Assembly (NCBI RefSeq): GCF_001667775.1
Contig: NZ_LZJI01000022.1
Span: forward strand, 1 to 32,807
Source of the DNA: Mycobacterium sp. E1747
Lineage (GTDB): Bacteria; Actinomycetota; Actinomycetes; Mycobacteriales; Mycobacteriaceae
DNA: 32,807 bases
Direction: 5' to 3'
Shown here: in pieces, positions 7,889 to 15,200 of the stretch
How positions within the stretch are numbered: the first letter of the stretch is position 1
Layout of the letters: each line of letters opens with the position of its first letter
Made by a program: the position numbers and the translations under genes
Notes under the pieces: generated by a model
The model's input: only the letters and a program-made list of their open reading frames with translations
Database searches by the model: none
Told to the model about the DNA's origin: nothing

Positions 7889-9521
7889 AACGGGCTCCAC
7901 TGTCGGCGGTGACCTCCACCACCCGGTCACCGATGGCCAGCACCGGTTCGCGGTGCCCGACGACGACGACGGTGGCACCGGCGCGGGCGCGCTGCACGAT
8001 GGCCCGCAGCACGCGTTGTTCGGCGCGGGCGTCCAGGTGGGCGGTGGGCTCGTCGAGCAGCAGCACGGGCGCGGCCGAGCCGAGCGCTCGGGTGAGGCCG
8101 AGGCGTTGCCGCTGCCCCAGCGACAGGCCGACACCGCCGCGGCCCAGCACGGTGTCCAGCCCGTCGGGCAGGTCGGCCAGCACCGCATCGAAACCCGAAG
8201 CCGCACAAGCCGTCTCCAGGTCGTCTAGGTCGCCGAACAGCGTCAGGTTGTCCCGGACCGTGCCCGGGACGAGCGCCGGGCGCTGCGGCAGCCAGGACAA
8301 CTGCCGCCACCATGCGCCGGGCTCCAGGTCGGTGACCCCGATTCCGGCCACCGTGATGCGGCCCGACGTCGGTGCCGTGATCCCGGTGATCGCCTGCAGG
8401 GCCGTGCTTTTGCCGGCGCCGTTGCGTCCGGTCAGCACCGTCACCGAGCCCGGCTCGATGAGCGCGGTGAGGTCACGCGGGGCGTGACCGTCGCGGCCCG
8501 CCACGCTGAGCCCCTCGAGCCTTATCTGCGCCCCGCGGGCGGTGACGGTCCGATCCCGGGGCCTCGGGGGAACCGGCTCGCCGATGAGGGCGAAGGCCTT
8601 GTCGGCGGCGGTCCTGCCGTCCTGCGCGGCATGGAATTCGACGCCGATTCGGCGCAGCGGCCAGTAGACGTCGGGCGCCAGCAACAGCACCGTGAGGCCG
8701 GTCGCCAGCGTCATCTCACCGAACACCAGGCGTAGCCCGATTCCCACCGCGATCAGCGCCACGCCAAGCGTCGCCAGCAATTCCAGCACCAGCGCCGACA
8801 GGAACGCGATCCGGAGGGTGGCCATCGCCGAGCGGCGATGCGCCGCAGCGAGTTCGGCGATGCGCCGTTCGGGGCCCCGGGCGCGGCCCAGCGCCCGCAG
8901 CGTGGGGATGCCTGCGATGAGATCGAGCAGCCGCCCCTGCAGCGTCGTCATGGCGGCCAGCGCGGCCGCCGACCGGTCGGCGGTGGCCAGGCCGATCAGC
9001 ACCATGAATATCGGTATGAGCGGCAGGGTGATCGCCACGATCGCCGCCGATTTCAGGTCGTAGACCGCGACGACGGCGACGGTCGCCGGGGTGAGGATTC
9101 CGGCCAGCACCAGCGTGGGCAGATACCCGGTGAAGTAGGGACGTAGACCGTCGAGACCCCGGGTGACCACCACGGCGGCGGCGTCCCGTTGGGCGGCGAG
9201 TTCGCCCGGCTGCCGTGCGGTCACCGCCGTCAGCACCTGACCGGACAGATCGGCGATCACCGCGCTGGCGCCGCGTTGACCCAACCGGGCCTGCAGCCAC
9301 GCTGCCAGCGTGCGCACGGTCCACAGCAGCACGAGGACCGACAGCGGTCCCATCCAGGGCCGCAGGCCGTGCGCCGAGTGATCGGCGACGGCCCGGGCGA
9401 CGACGTGGGCCAGCACGATCGCCGAGGCGATCGCACACCCGGAGGTCACCACGCCGCAGCACAGGGTTGCGGTCAGGTACCGGCGCAGGGCGAGCGATGC
9501 CCGCCACAGCCGCGGGTCCAA
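7875..9521 (-). CDS. cydD: ABC exporter subunit CydD (cytochrome bd assembly)
   Basis: Partner of CydC. The membrane domain starts almost at once (TATLCCGVVTSGCAIASAIVLAHVVA), and the ATPase carries Walker A LTGRNGAGKST, signature LSLGQRQRLGL (LSLGQ instead of LSGGQ) and Walker B VLLLDEPTAHLD. The frame is open far upstream into cydB, but no ATG or GTG lies in it near the expected N-terminus. TTG 9521 gives LDPRLWRASLALRRY directly before the first helix and has GAGG a few bases upstream, so I place the start there (548 aa). CTG 9566, on the cydB stop codon, is the alternative and would add 15 residues. It lies 41 bp past the cydB end and overlaps cydC by 14 bp, so it is in the same operon. 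Confidence 0.92.
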   Translation of the reverse strand: MDPRLWRASLALRRYLTATLCCGVVTSGCAIASAIVLAHVVARAVADHSAHGLRPWMGPLSVLVLLWTVRTLAAWLQARLGQRGASAVIADLSGQVLTAVTARQPGELAAQRDAAAVVVTRGLDGLRPYFTGYLPTLVLAGILTPATVAVVAVYDLKSAAIVAITLPLIPIFMVLIGLATADRSAAALAAMTTLQGRLLDLIAGIPTLRALGRARGPERRIAELAAAHRRSAMATLRIAFLSALVLELLATLGVALIAVGIGLRLVFGEMTLATGLTVLLLAPDVYWPLRRIGVEFHAAQDGRTAADKAFALIGEPVPPRPRDRTVTARGAQIRLEGLSVAGRDGHAPRDLTALIEPGSVTVLTGRNGAGKSTALQAITGITAPTSGRITVAGIGVTDLEPGAWWRQLSWLPQRPALVPGTVRDNLTLFGDLDDLETACAASGFDAVLADLPDGLDTVLGRGGVGLSLGQRQRLGLTRALGSAAPVLLLDEPTAHLDARAEQRVLRAIVQRARAGATVVVVGHREPVLAIGDRVVEVTADSGARYAAV

Positions 9522-9562
9522 CGGACCTCGCGAGTTCGCGCCGGGTGGCGGGTGCGTCGCGG

Positions 9563-10603
9563 TCAGGACACCCGCCTCGCCAGGCCGATGGACGGCGGGA
9601 TTCGGTCCGCCGAGATGCGTTGCCGGAAGACCCAATACGTCCACGCCTGGTACACCACCGTCAACGGAGCCATGAAGGCCGTCACCCACGTCATGACCTT
9701 GAGGGTGTAGGGCGTCGACGAGGCGTTGTAGATCGTCAGGCTCCACTGCTTGTTCAGCGTCGAGGGCAGCAGGTTCGGATACAGCGCACCGAACAACAGG
9801 ATCACCACCGCCAGAACGACGGTCGCCGTGCAGGCGAACGCCCAGCCGTCGGACACGCGCCGCCACACCAGCAGCACCGCCGCCGACTGCGCCACCACCG
9901 CGACCCCGAGCACCAGCCAGGTCCAATCCTTGCCGTACGCCAGTTGCGTCCAGATCCCAAATGCCGCAACCAGTCCGGTCACCGGTAGCGACAGCCACAC
10001 CGCCAGCCGGTGGCCGTCGTCGCGGATGGCACCAGAGGTCTTCAGCGCGATGAACACCGCGCCGTAGAACCCGAACAGTCCGGCCGTGGCCAAACCGCCC
10101 AGCAACGTGTAGGCGTTCAGCACGTCGGTGATCGAGAGGTGGACCTGGCCGTCGGCGTCCACCGGCAGGCCGCGGACCAGGATGGCGAAGGCCACCCCCC
10201 ACAGAATGGCCGGCAACCAAGACCCGGCCGCGATGCCGAAATCGGCCCAGCCCCGCCACCTCGTGTCGTCGATCTTGCCGCGCCATTCGATCGCCACGGC
10301 CCGCAGGATCATGCCGAACAGGATCGCCAGCAGCGGCAGGTACAGCGTCGAGAACACCGTCGCGTACCAGCCCGGGAAGGCGGCGAACATCGCCGCGCCG
10401 GCGACGATCAGCCAGACCTCGTTGCCGTCCCAAATCGGGCCGATGGTGTTGAGCGCCGTGCGGCGAATCGGTTCGGGCTCACCGATGCCGACGCGCGCGA
10501 GCGGTTCCATCAGCATGCCCACGCCGAAGTCGAAGCCCTCCAAGACGAAGAAGCCGAGGAACAGCAATCCGATGATGCCAAACCACAATTGCTGCAGTCC
10601 CAT
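9563..10603 (-). CDS. cydB: Cytochrome bd ubiquinol/menaquinol oxidase subunit II
   Basis: CydB is the second integral membrane subunit of the bd-type terminal oxidase, which oxidises (mena)quinol and reduces oxygen to water with high oxygen affinity. The 346-aa protein opens with MGLQQLWFGIIGLLFLGFFVLEGFDFGVG, the family N-terminus including the conserved GFDFGVG. Further features are RRTALNTIGPIWDGNEVW, a typical CydB loop, and about eight hydrophobic helices. ATG 10603 is preceded by GGGAG at good distance. It follows cydA after 38 bp and precedes cydD, all on the minus strand. (The 20-residue limit applies to runs quoted here: the N-terminus is residues 1-29.). Confidence 0.96.
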   Translation of the reverse strand: MGLQQLWFGIIGLLFLGFFVLEGFDFGVGMLMEPLARVGIGEPEPIRRTALNTIGPIWDGNEVWLIVAGAAMFAAFPGWYATVFSTLYLPLLAILFGMILRAVAIEWRGKIDDTRWRGWADFGIAAGSWLPAILWGVAFAILVRGLPVDADGQVHLSITDVLNAYTLLGGLATAGLFGFYGAVFIALKTSGAIRDDGHRLAVWLSLPVTGLVAAFGIWTQLAYGKDWTWLVLGVAVVAQSAAVLLVWRRVSDGWAFACTATVVLAVVILLFGALYPNLLPSTLNKQWSLTIYNASSTPYTLKVMTWVTAFMAPLTVVYQAWTYWVFRQRISADRIPPSIGLARRVS

Positions 10604-10641
10604 CGGTCAGCTCCCTTCCTTGGAGTACGTGCGTCCGGGGT

Positions 10642-12114
10642 CTAGTAGGCGAACGAAAGTGGCGCCACCTCGTCGTCGCCGGGCGCCGGCGGGGGAGCCG
10701 GTTCGGCGTCGTGTTCCCGCGGCCCTTCGGTGATGTAGCGCTTGAGCAGGAAGAACCAGATCACCGCCAGCACGGCGTAGACCAGGGTGAAGGTCACCAG
10801 CGACGTGATGACCATCCCGGGCACATGATTCGACACTGCCTCATGGACGGTGAACCGAACCTGTTGGTCACCGGTCGGATTCGGGGCGACGATCCAGGGC
10901 TGCCGGCCCATTTCGGTGAACACCCACCCCGAGATGTTCGCCAGGAACGGTGTGGGAATCGTCAGCAGCGCCAGCCAGGAGAACCAGCGTTGGCTGGGCA
11001 CCCGGCCGCCGCGGGTGAGCCACAGCGCCGCGAGCGCGAACAGAATGGGTACCGCCAGGAAACCGATCATCGCGCGGAACGACCAGTAGGTGACGAACAG
11101 GTTGGGCCGGTAGTCGTTGGGGCCGAATCGATGCTCGAAGTCCTGCTGGATGTTGCGGACCCCCTGCAACGTCACGCCACTGGTCTTGCCCTCGGCGAGG
11201 AACGGCAGCACGTAGGGCACCTCGATCACCCGGGTGATGCTGTCGCAGTTGTTGTGCGTGCCGACGGTGAGGATCGAGAAGTCAGGGTCGGTTTCGGTGC
11301 CGCACAACGATTCCGCCGACGCCATCTTCATTGGTTGCTGGACGAACATCAGCTTGCCCTGGCGGTCGCCGGTGAAGAACAAGCCGACGGCGGCGAGCAG
11401 CACCACCCAGCAGCCCAGGACCGCCGCTGGCCGAAACATGGTGCGGGCGTTCGATTCGGCGGCCGGGGTGGGGGTTTCCGGGCGGCGGGACCGGACCAGG
11501 AACCACGCGCTCACGGCCGCGACGAAGGTCCCCGCGGTCAGCAACGCGCCGGTCACCGTGTGGGTAAACGCCCACCGCGCAGTGTTATTGCCCAGCAGCG
11601 CCGTGATGCTGTCGAGCTCGGCGCGGTGTGTCGCGGGGTTGTAGTGCGCGCCCACCGGATGCTGCATGAACGAGTTCGCCACGATGATGAAGAACGCGGA
11701 CACGTTCACACCGATCGCCACGATCCAGATGCAGGCCAGGTGGATCAGTTTCGGCAGGCGGCCCCAGCCGAAGATCCACAACCCGATGAACGTGGACTCG
11801 AAGAAGAACGCGAACAATCCCTCCATGGCCAGGGGCGCGCCGAAGATGTCGCCGACGAACCGCGAATACTCCGACCAGTTCATCCCGAACTGAAACTCCT
11901 GCACGATTCCCGTCGCCACGCCGATGGCGAAGTTGATCAGGAACAACTTGCCGAAGAACTTGGTGAGCCGGTACCAAGCGACGTTGTCGGTGATCACCCA
12001 CGCCGTCTGCATCACGGCGAGCAGGGGTGCCAGGCCGATCGTGAGCGGCACGAAGATGAAGTGGTAGACGGTGGTGATACCGAACTGCCACCGCGAGATA
12101 TCGACGACATTCAT
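10642..12114 (-). CDS. cydA: Cytochrome bd ubiquinol/menaquinol oxidase subunit I
   Basis: CydA carries the haems b558, b595 and d and the quinol-oxidising loop of cytochrome bd, which supports respiration at low oxygen and when the cytochrome bc1-aa3 branch is inhibited. The 490-aa protein has the haem-ligand His18 in TTVYHFIFVPL and the conserved acidic pair Glu98 (AMEGL) and Glu106 (FFEST). It also has the QEFQFGMNWSEYSRFVGDIFG stretch of the first helices and the GRQPWIV loop region. The quinol loop is short, as usual for actinobacteria. ATG 12114 follows GGAGATGAC. It is the first gene of the cydABDC cluster, and the 85 bp upstream contain two abutting palindromes over a likely -10 box, so redox- or metabolite-responsive control is plausible. 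Confidence 0.97.
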   Translation of the reverse strand: MNVVDISRWQFGITTVYHFIFVPLTIGLAPLLAVMQTAWVITDNVAWYRLTKFFGKLFLINFAIGVATGIVQEFQFGMNWSEYSRFVGDIFGAPLAMEGLFAFFFESTFIGLWIFGWGRLPKLIHLACIWIVAIGVNVSAFFIIVANSFMQHPVGAHYNPATHRAELDSITALLGNNTARWAFTHTVTGALLTAGTFVAAVSAWFLVRSRRPETPTPAAESNARTMFRPAAVLGCWVVLLAAVGLFFTGDRQGKLMFVQQPMKMASAESLCGTETDPDFSILTVGTHNNCDSITRVIEVPYVLPFLAEGKTSGVTLQGVRNIQQDFEHRFGPNDYRPNLFVTYWSFRAMIGFLAVPILFALAALWLTRGGRVPSQRWFSWLALLTIPTPFLANISGWVFTEMGRQPWIVAPNPTGDQQVRFTVHEAVSNHVPGMVITSLVTFTLVYAVLAVIWFFLLKRYITEGPREHDAEPAPPPAPGDDEVAPLSFAY

Positions 12115-12135
12115 CTGTCATCTCCCCAAAAGCGG

Positions 12136-12151
12136 AGCCGTGGGCACGGCT
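12136..12151. promoter_or_regulatory. 16-bp palindrome in the cydA leader
   Basis: AGCCGTG-GG-CACGGCT is a perfect inverted repeat with 7-bp arms, ending 22 bp upstream of the cydA start on the transcript side. It could be an operator or form a short RNA hairpin ahead of the ribosome-binding site. It shares two bases with the next palindrome. Confidence 0.5.
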
Positions 12152-12168
12152 ACTACGAAGTGTAGTAG
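12150..12168. promoter_or_regulatory. 19-bp inverted repeat over the probable cydA -10 box
   Basis: CTACTAC-GAAGT-GTAGTAG is a perfect inverted repeat with 7-bp arms and a 5-bp spacer. On the minus strand the spacer and the adjoining arm read TACACT (12164 to 12159), a TANNNT -10 box, so a protein bound here would cover the cydA promoter. The TACTAC/GTAGTA half-sites resemble operators of the BlaI/MecI/CopY repressor family; that link is inference. Confidence 0.55.
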
Positions 12169-12199
12169 AAGGGTGTGGCCGGCGTTAGCGGAGCCGCCG

Positions 12200-12778
12200 T
12201 TACCCGGTCAGTGTCTTGGAAGCCTTGCGGATGCCGAAGGACGCGACGATCTCGAAGATCCCGATCACCACGAACCACACCCCGACTACGAGGGCCAGCG
12301 TCACAATCGATTCCAGCGGCGACGCCAGGACGACGATGCCGGCGAGCAGGCTGATCACGCCGATGAAGATCGACCATCCCCGCCCCGGCAGAAGCGGGTC
12401 CTGGATGGCCGAGACTGTCGTGCCGACGCCGCGGAAGATGAATCCGATGCCAATCCAGATGGCCAGCAACAGGATTGCGTAGCCCTGACCGAAATGACGA
12501 AAAGCCAACAGCGCCAGGATGAGTGACGCGGCACCGCTGATGAACAGCAGGATCCGGCTGCCCGCCGAGACGTGCAGGCTGAATGCGAAGAACACTTGCG
12601 CGGCGCCGGTGATCAGGAGGTACGCGCCGAAGGCGGTTGCGGCGACCACGATGGATATGCCGGGCCAGGCGAGCACCACGACGCCGAGCGCCAGCGACAG
12701 AATTCCCGATAACAGGGCCGATTTCCACAGATGCGGCAACAGAGTTGGAGCAGGGGGAGATCCAGGTGTGGTTTGCAT
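12200..12778 (-). CDS. HdeD-like (DUF308) six-helix membrane protein (Rv1624c-like)
   Basis: A 192-aa protein with a short Pro-rich N-terminus (MQTTPGSPPAPTLLPHLW) and six hydrophobic helices in three similar pairs: around residues 20-40, 45-65, 75-92, 98-116, 128-146 and 155-177. A helix in each pair carries the LxxGxxxLxxP/A pattern of the DUF308/HdeD family. HdeD in E. coli is an acid-resistance membrane protein; no function is established for the mycobacterial members. It ends 85 bp upstream of cydA on the same strand and, as in M. tuberculosis, lies between the cyclase and cydA. ATG 12778 gives the length of the M. tuberculosis neighbour (~195 aa). Confidence 0.85.
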   Translation of the reverse strand: MQTTPGSPPAPTLLPHLWKSALLSGILSLALGVVVLAWPGISIVVAATAFGAYLLITGAAQVFFAFSLHVSAGSRILLFISGAASLILALLAFRHFGQGYAILLLAIWIGIGFIFRGVGTTVSAIQDPLLPGRGWSIFIGVISLLAGIVVLASPLESIVTLALVVGVWFVVIGIFEIVASFGIRKASKTLTG

Positions 12779-12809
12779 GGCCGAAGTCTGACACAAACCG
12801 CGGTCCCCG

Positions 12810-12831
12810 GTATAGGGCACTTTGTCTATAC
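12810..12831. promoter_or_regulatory. Inverted repeat GTATAG-N10-CTATAC upstream of the HdeD-like gene
   Basis: Perfect 6-bp arms separated by 10 bp, one helical turn between equivalent positions, lying 32 bp upstream of the HdeD-like start and reaching into the last codons of the cyclase gene. The distal arm on the minus strand (CTATACC) could double as a -10 box. Operator role is inferred only from symmetry and place. Confidence 0.35.
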
Positions 12832-14154
12832 GTGGGCGGTGCGTGAATCCTCGGCCAACAGGTCGGAGGTTTCGCCGGTCTCCTTGCGCCCGATCAGATA
12901 CCAGGTGCGCATGAGACCTTTGCCTTTCACGTCGATGCACCCACGCTCCTGCAAGACGAACTCGCCCTTGAGGCGCTCGTACATGGCCTGGGGCACCTGG
13001 ATTCGGCCGACCGAGTCGGTGGACTCCATTCGGGACGCGACGTTGACCGCGTCCCCCCACACGTCGTAGAAGAAGCGGCGCGAACCCACGACGCCGGCGA
13101 CGACCGGCCCGCACGCCATGCCCACCCGCAGCGGGACCTCGTTGCCGTGCGGATCCTTCAGCCCGGCTGCGGCATTCGCCATGTCGAGGGCGAAGTCCGC
13201 GAGCGCCTGGGCGTGATCGGTGCGTGCCCGCGGCACCCCGCTGACCACCATGTAGGAGTCACCGCTGGCTTTGATCTTCTCGAGTCCGTACTTGTCCACG
13301 AGCGCGTCGAAGGCGCCGTAGAGGCGGTCGAGGAAGAGCACCAGGTCGGCCGGGGCCGTGCTGCTGGCCCGTTCGGTGAATCCGACGATGTCGGCGAAGA
13401 GTACGGAGGCGACGTCGTACTTGTCGGCGATGACGCCGCGGTCCGGCTCCTTGAGCCGCTCGGCGATGCTGGCCGGCAACATGTTGGCCAGCAGCGCTTC
13501 GGAGCGCTCGTACTGCGCCTCCATCACGGCCTCGGCGCGCGCGGTGTCACGCAGGGCGAACCACACCGTCACGACGACCATCACGACGCTGGAGATCGCG
13601 GTGATGAGGAAACCCGCCGTCTGGGCCCAGGCCGGCTGCACGCCGGTGTCGCGGGGTATCAGGAACTCCACCGCGATGATCAGGCCGGCGGCGACGGCCG
13701 CGAGCGCGGACGCCAAGACGATGTGCTCGACTCCCAGCAGAAGCACGACGATGCAGGCGCCCACCAGGAAGAAGAACTGAGCGCCGGACCCGGTGCCGAC
13801 GTCGACGCAGCTGGCGAAGACGGACACGTAGGCCGTGCCCAAAAACGTCAGTGGGGCGACGAGTCCACCGAATCGCTGTAGCCACGGAACCGTCGCGAAG
13901 ACCATGGCGCCGAGGACGTTGATCGAGCTGACCTGCCACAACCAGGAGCCGCCCAGAATCTGGACCAGGACGAAGGTCACGCTCACCAGGACGGCCAGCC
14001 ACGAGCTGATGGTCAAGATCCGGGCGCGGCGTGCGGCACTCGCGATGTAGTGCTGGTTGCGGTCACGGGTCTGCGCCCGCACCGCGGCTACGCAGTCCGG
14101 GCGTCCCGACTGGCCGTCTGACACCGGTGGGGCATCGCACTTCTTGGCCGCCAC
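12826..14154 (-). CDS. cya: Membrane class III adenylyl cyclase (Rv1625c-like)
   Basis: Makes cAMP from ATP. Six N-terminal membrane helices (~residues 45-200) are followed by one cytosolic catalytic domain, so the active enzyme is a homodimer resembling half of a mammalian membrane cyclase. All catalytic elements are present: the first metal Asp in VLFADIVGFTERAS, the adenine-selecting Lys in LEKIKASGDSYMVVSG with the second metal Asp, the Asp in FFYDVWGDAVNVASR, and the transition-state Arg of ASRMEST. A linking helix (RAEAVMEAQYERSEALLANMLP) connects the two parts. The frame is open to 14256, but GTG 14154 gives the MAAKKC-type N-terminus and 442 aa, against 443 in M. tuberculosis. It reads towards the HdeD-like gene. 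Confidence 0.95.
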   Translation of the reverse strand: MAAKKCDAPPVSDGQSGRPDCVAAVRAQTRDRNQHYIASAARRARILTISSWLAVLVSVTFVLVQILGGSWLWQVSSINVLGAMVFATVPWLQRFGGLVAPLTFLGTAYVSVFASCVDVGTGSGAQFFFLVGACIVVLLLGVEHIVLASALAAVAAGLIIAVEFLIPRDTGVQPAWAQTAGFLITAISSVVMVVVTVWFALRDTARAEAVMEAQYERSEALLANMLPASIAERLKEPDRGVIADKYDVASVLFADIVGFTERASSTAPADLVLFLDRLYGAFDALVDKYGLEKIKASGDSYMVVSGVPRARTDHAQALADFALDMANAAAGLKDPHGNEVPLRVGMACGPVVAGVVGSRRFFYDVWGDAVNVASRMESTDSVGRIQVPQAMYERLKGEFVLQERGCIDVKGKGLMRTWYLIGRKETGETSDLLAEDSRTAHV

Positions 14155-14260
14155 GTCCAAAGCGTAACCCGCTGAGCTCAGGTTTGTCGGCCCGTCAGCT
14201 CGCAAATTGGGGCTCCGGTGCCGCGACGAATGCCTGCCGTCGGATGGCGCCGGCATGACC

Positions 14261-14370
14261 AGAAAAAAATGTAAAAAAGAATTTTCTGACCGAAGGGTTT
14301 TACAAATTTTTCCGACGTGTTATTAAACATATGTCGGGCTGTGATGTGGGTCATAAGTTCCTCTAAATAC
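14261..14370. other. AT-rich patch between the cyclase and a small exported-protein ORF
   Basis: About 110 bp of sharply lower GC than the surrounding DNA, with A-runs (AGAAAAAAATGTAAAAAAG) and T-runs (ACAAATTTTTCC), then TTATTAAACATATG and CTCTAAATACC. An imperfect symmetry links AGAAAA (14261-14266) with TTTTCT (14282-14287). In mycobacteria such tracts are typical targets of the nucleoid protein Lsr2; this is inference. It probably holds promoters for the small ORF at 14383, for the cyclase gene, or for both. Confidence 0.6.
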
Positions 14371-14382
14371 CGGGGGTGCGGG

Positions 14383-14571
14383 ATGGCAAGGCTGCGCAGC
14401 AGGATTGGGATTGCGCTAATACTGGCGTGCGTCGCGGCGGCAACGCCCGCCTGCGGGGTGGGGTGTGGTGGCGCGGCTTCGTTGTTGCGGGTGGCCACCG
14501 ACTCGATGCAGAACGATCCGATGCAGGTCAACGTGGTGCACTCGGAGGAACAGGTGTGCATAAGCCACTGA
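14383..14571 (+). CDS. Small exported protein or lipoprotein, hypothetical
   Basis: Not recognised. The 62-aa ORF starts with a good signal peptide: basic n-region (MARLRSR), hydrophobic core (IGIALILACVAAA) and then TPACGVGCGG, where either the TPA|C site could be a weak lipobox or signal peptidase I could cut after ATPA. The mature part would be ~40 aa with three or four cysteines (ACGVGCGG and VCISH) and two DPMQ/NDPMQ-like pieces. A GGGGG run 6 nt upstream of ATG 14383 could serve as ribosome-binding site. The ORF is open further upstream to 14317, but that part has AT-rich, non-coding character. Weak points are its small size and the lack of a known homologue. Confidence 0.45.
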   Translation: MARLRSRIGIALILACVAAATPACGVGCGGAASLLRVATDSMQNDPMQVNVVHSEEQVCISH

Positions 14572-15009
14572 AGCGGCAGGGCCCCGCGTCAGCGCCTGCG
14601 TCGCCGTAGGTTGCCCAACGCGCCCGTCGTGCGGGGTCGATGGTGCCGTCGTCATTTGTGTTTCGTCGGCTTGAGTTGCGGTTTCCGCAATTATGTGAAT
14701 TCATCGTGAACCGCCGCCGCCGCATTCGAATGCGATGCCCGTACCAAATTGCGCCGGGTACTTAAATCGCCACTATTTCATACCTTTGGCACGTATTACC
14801 CGCGTTTCGCAAGCCGCAGGCTTGTGGGCTGGGGGCATAGCAGCAACATCGGTATCGGAGAGGCGCGATTGAGCCGCGACCGGTTTGCCGCGAAGCGCCC
14901 CGGGATGGCCCGCCCCGTGTGAGCCGCGCCGCTATCCCGCTGACGACCCCGATTCCCGGGAACGCACCCATGCCTCACGATCGGCTGAAGTGGTGCCCTC
15001 GGTGGTGTG
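14572..15009. other. Gene-free stretch between the small ORF and the tRNA
   Basis: About 440 bp without a convincing gene on either strand; ORFs crossing it lack a mycobacterial codon pattern. It has two short perfect hairpins, TTGCGG-TTT-CCGCAA at 14676-14690 and CAAGCC-GCA-GGCTTG at 14810-14824, and patches of lower GC (14655-14715 and 14760-14800). At its right end TGGTGCCCTCGGTGG (14991-15005) copies the tRNA 3' end that follows at 15010-15024. The hairpins lack T-tracts, so they are poor intrinsic terminators. Confidence 0.6.
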
Positions 15010-15024
15010 TGGTGCCCTCGGTGG
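14991..15024 (-). repeat. 15-bp direct repeat copying the tRNA 3' end
   Basis: TGGTGCCCTCGGTGG occurs at 14991-15005 and again at 15010-15024, where it is the tRNA 3' end (CCA, discriminator, acceptor strand and start of the T arm). Duplicated tRNA 3' ends can mark attachment sites, but only 4 bp separate the copies, so local slippage is at least as likely. Confidence 0.6.
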
Positions 15025-15086
15025 GATTCGAACCCACACTGGACGGGTTTTGAGTCCGTTTCCTCTGCCAGTTGGGATACGAGGGC
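15010..15086 (-). tRNA. tRNA-Leu (anticodon CAA)
   Basis: On the minus strand the gene runs from 15086 to 15013, with CCA encoded at 15012-15010. The acceptor stem GCCCTCG pairs with CGAGGGC, the discriminator is A, and the T arm is GTGGG-TTCGAAT-CCCAC. The D loop has the usual GG in AACTGGCAG. The anticodon loop is CTCAAAA on stem ACGGA/CCCGT, with the closing A-C pair mismatched; the only U before a triplet gives anticodon CAA, which reads the Leu codon TTG. The body is just 74 nt with a ~5-nt variable region, so the long variable arm expected of bacterial tRNA-Leu is absent. Identity as Leu rests on the anticodon alone. Confidence 0.85.
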
Positions 15087-15100
15087 ATCCTCGGCCTCCT

Positions 15101-15106
15101 ACGTTA
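15101..15106 (-). promoter_or_regulatory. Probable -10 box of the tRNA promoter
   Basis: On the minus strand TAACGT (TANNNT) ends 14 nt before the first tRNA base (15086), so transcription would start about 7 nt before the mature 5' end. This fits a short RNase P leader. Confidence 0.5.
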
Positions 15107-15200
15107 GAGGCAGCCTCCCACCATAAAGGATTCGGTGCCGCCGCCCGTCTCACCGCCCCCGAGGTCGCTGGTTCCAGGCGTTCACGACACAATGTCCGTC

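Noticed and set aside
12150..12168. Intrinsic terminator downstream of the HdeD-like gene
   Set aside because: The stem is followed by no T-tract on either strand, and the site coincides with the cydA -10 box, so an operator fits better.
14178..14561. Minus-strand 127-codon ORF across the AT-rich patch
   Set aside because: It has poor codon bias, includes the AT-rich non-coding tract and shares the region with the better-supported plus-strand signal-peptide ORF.
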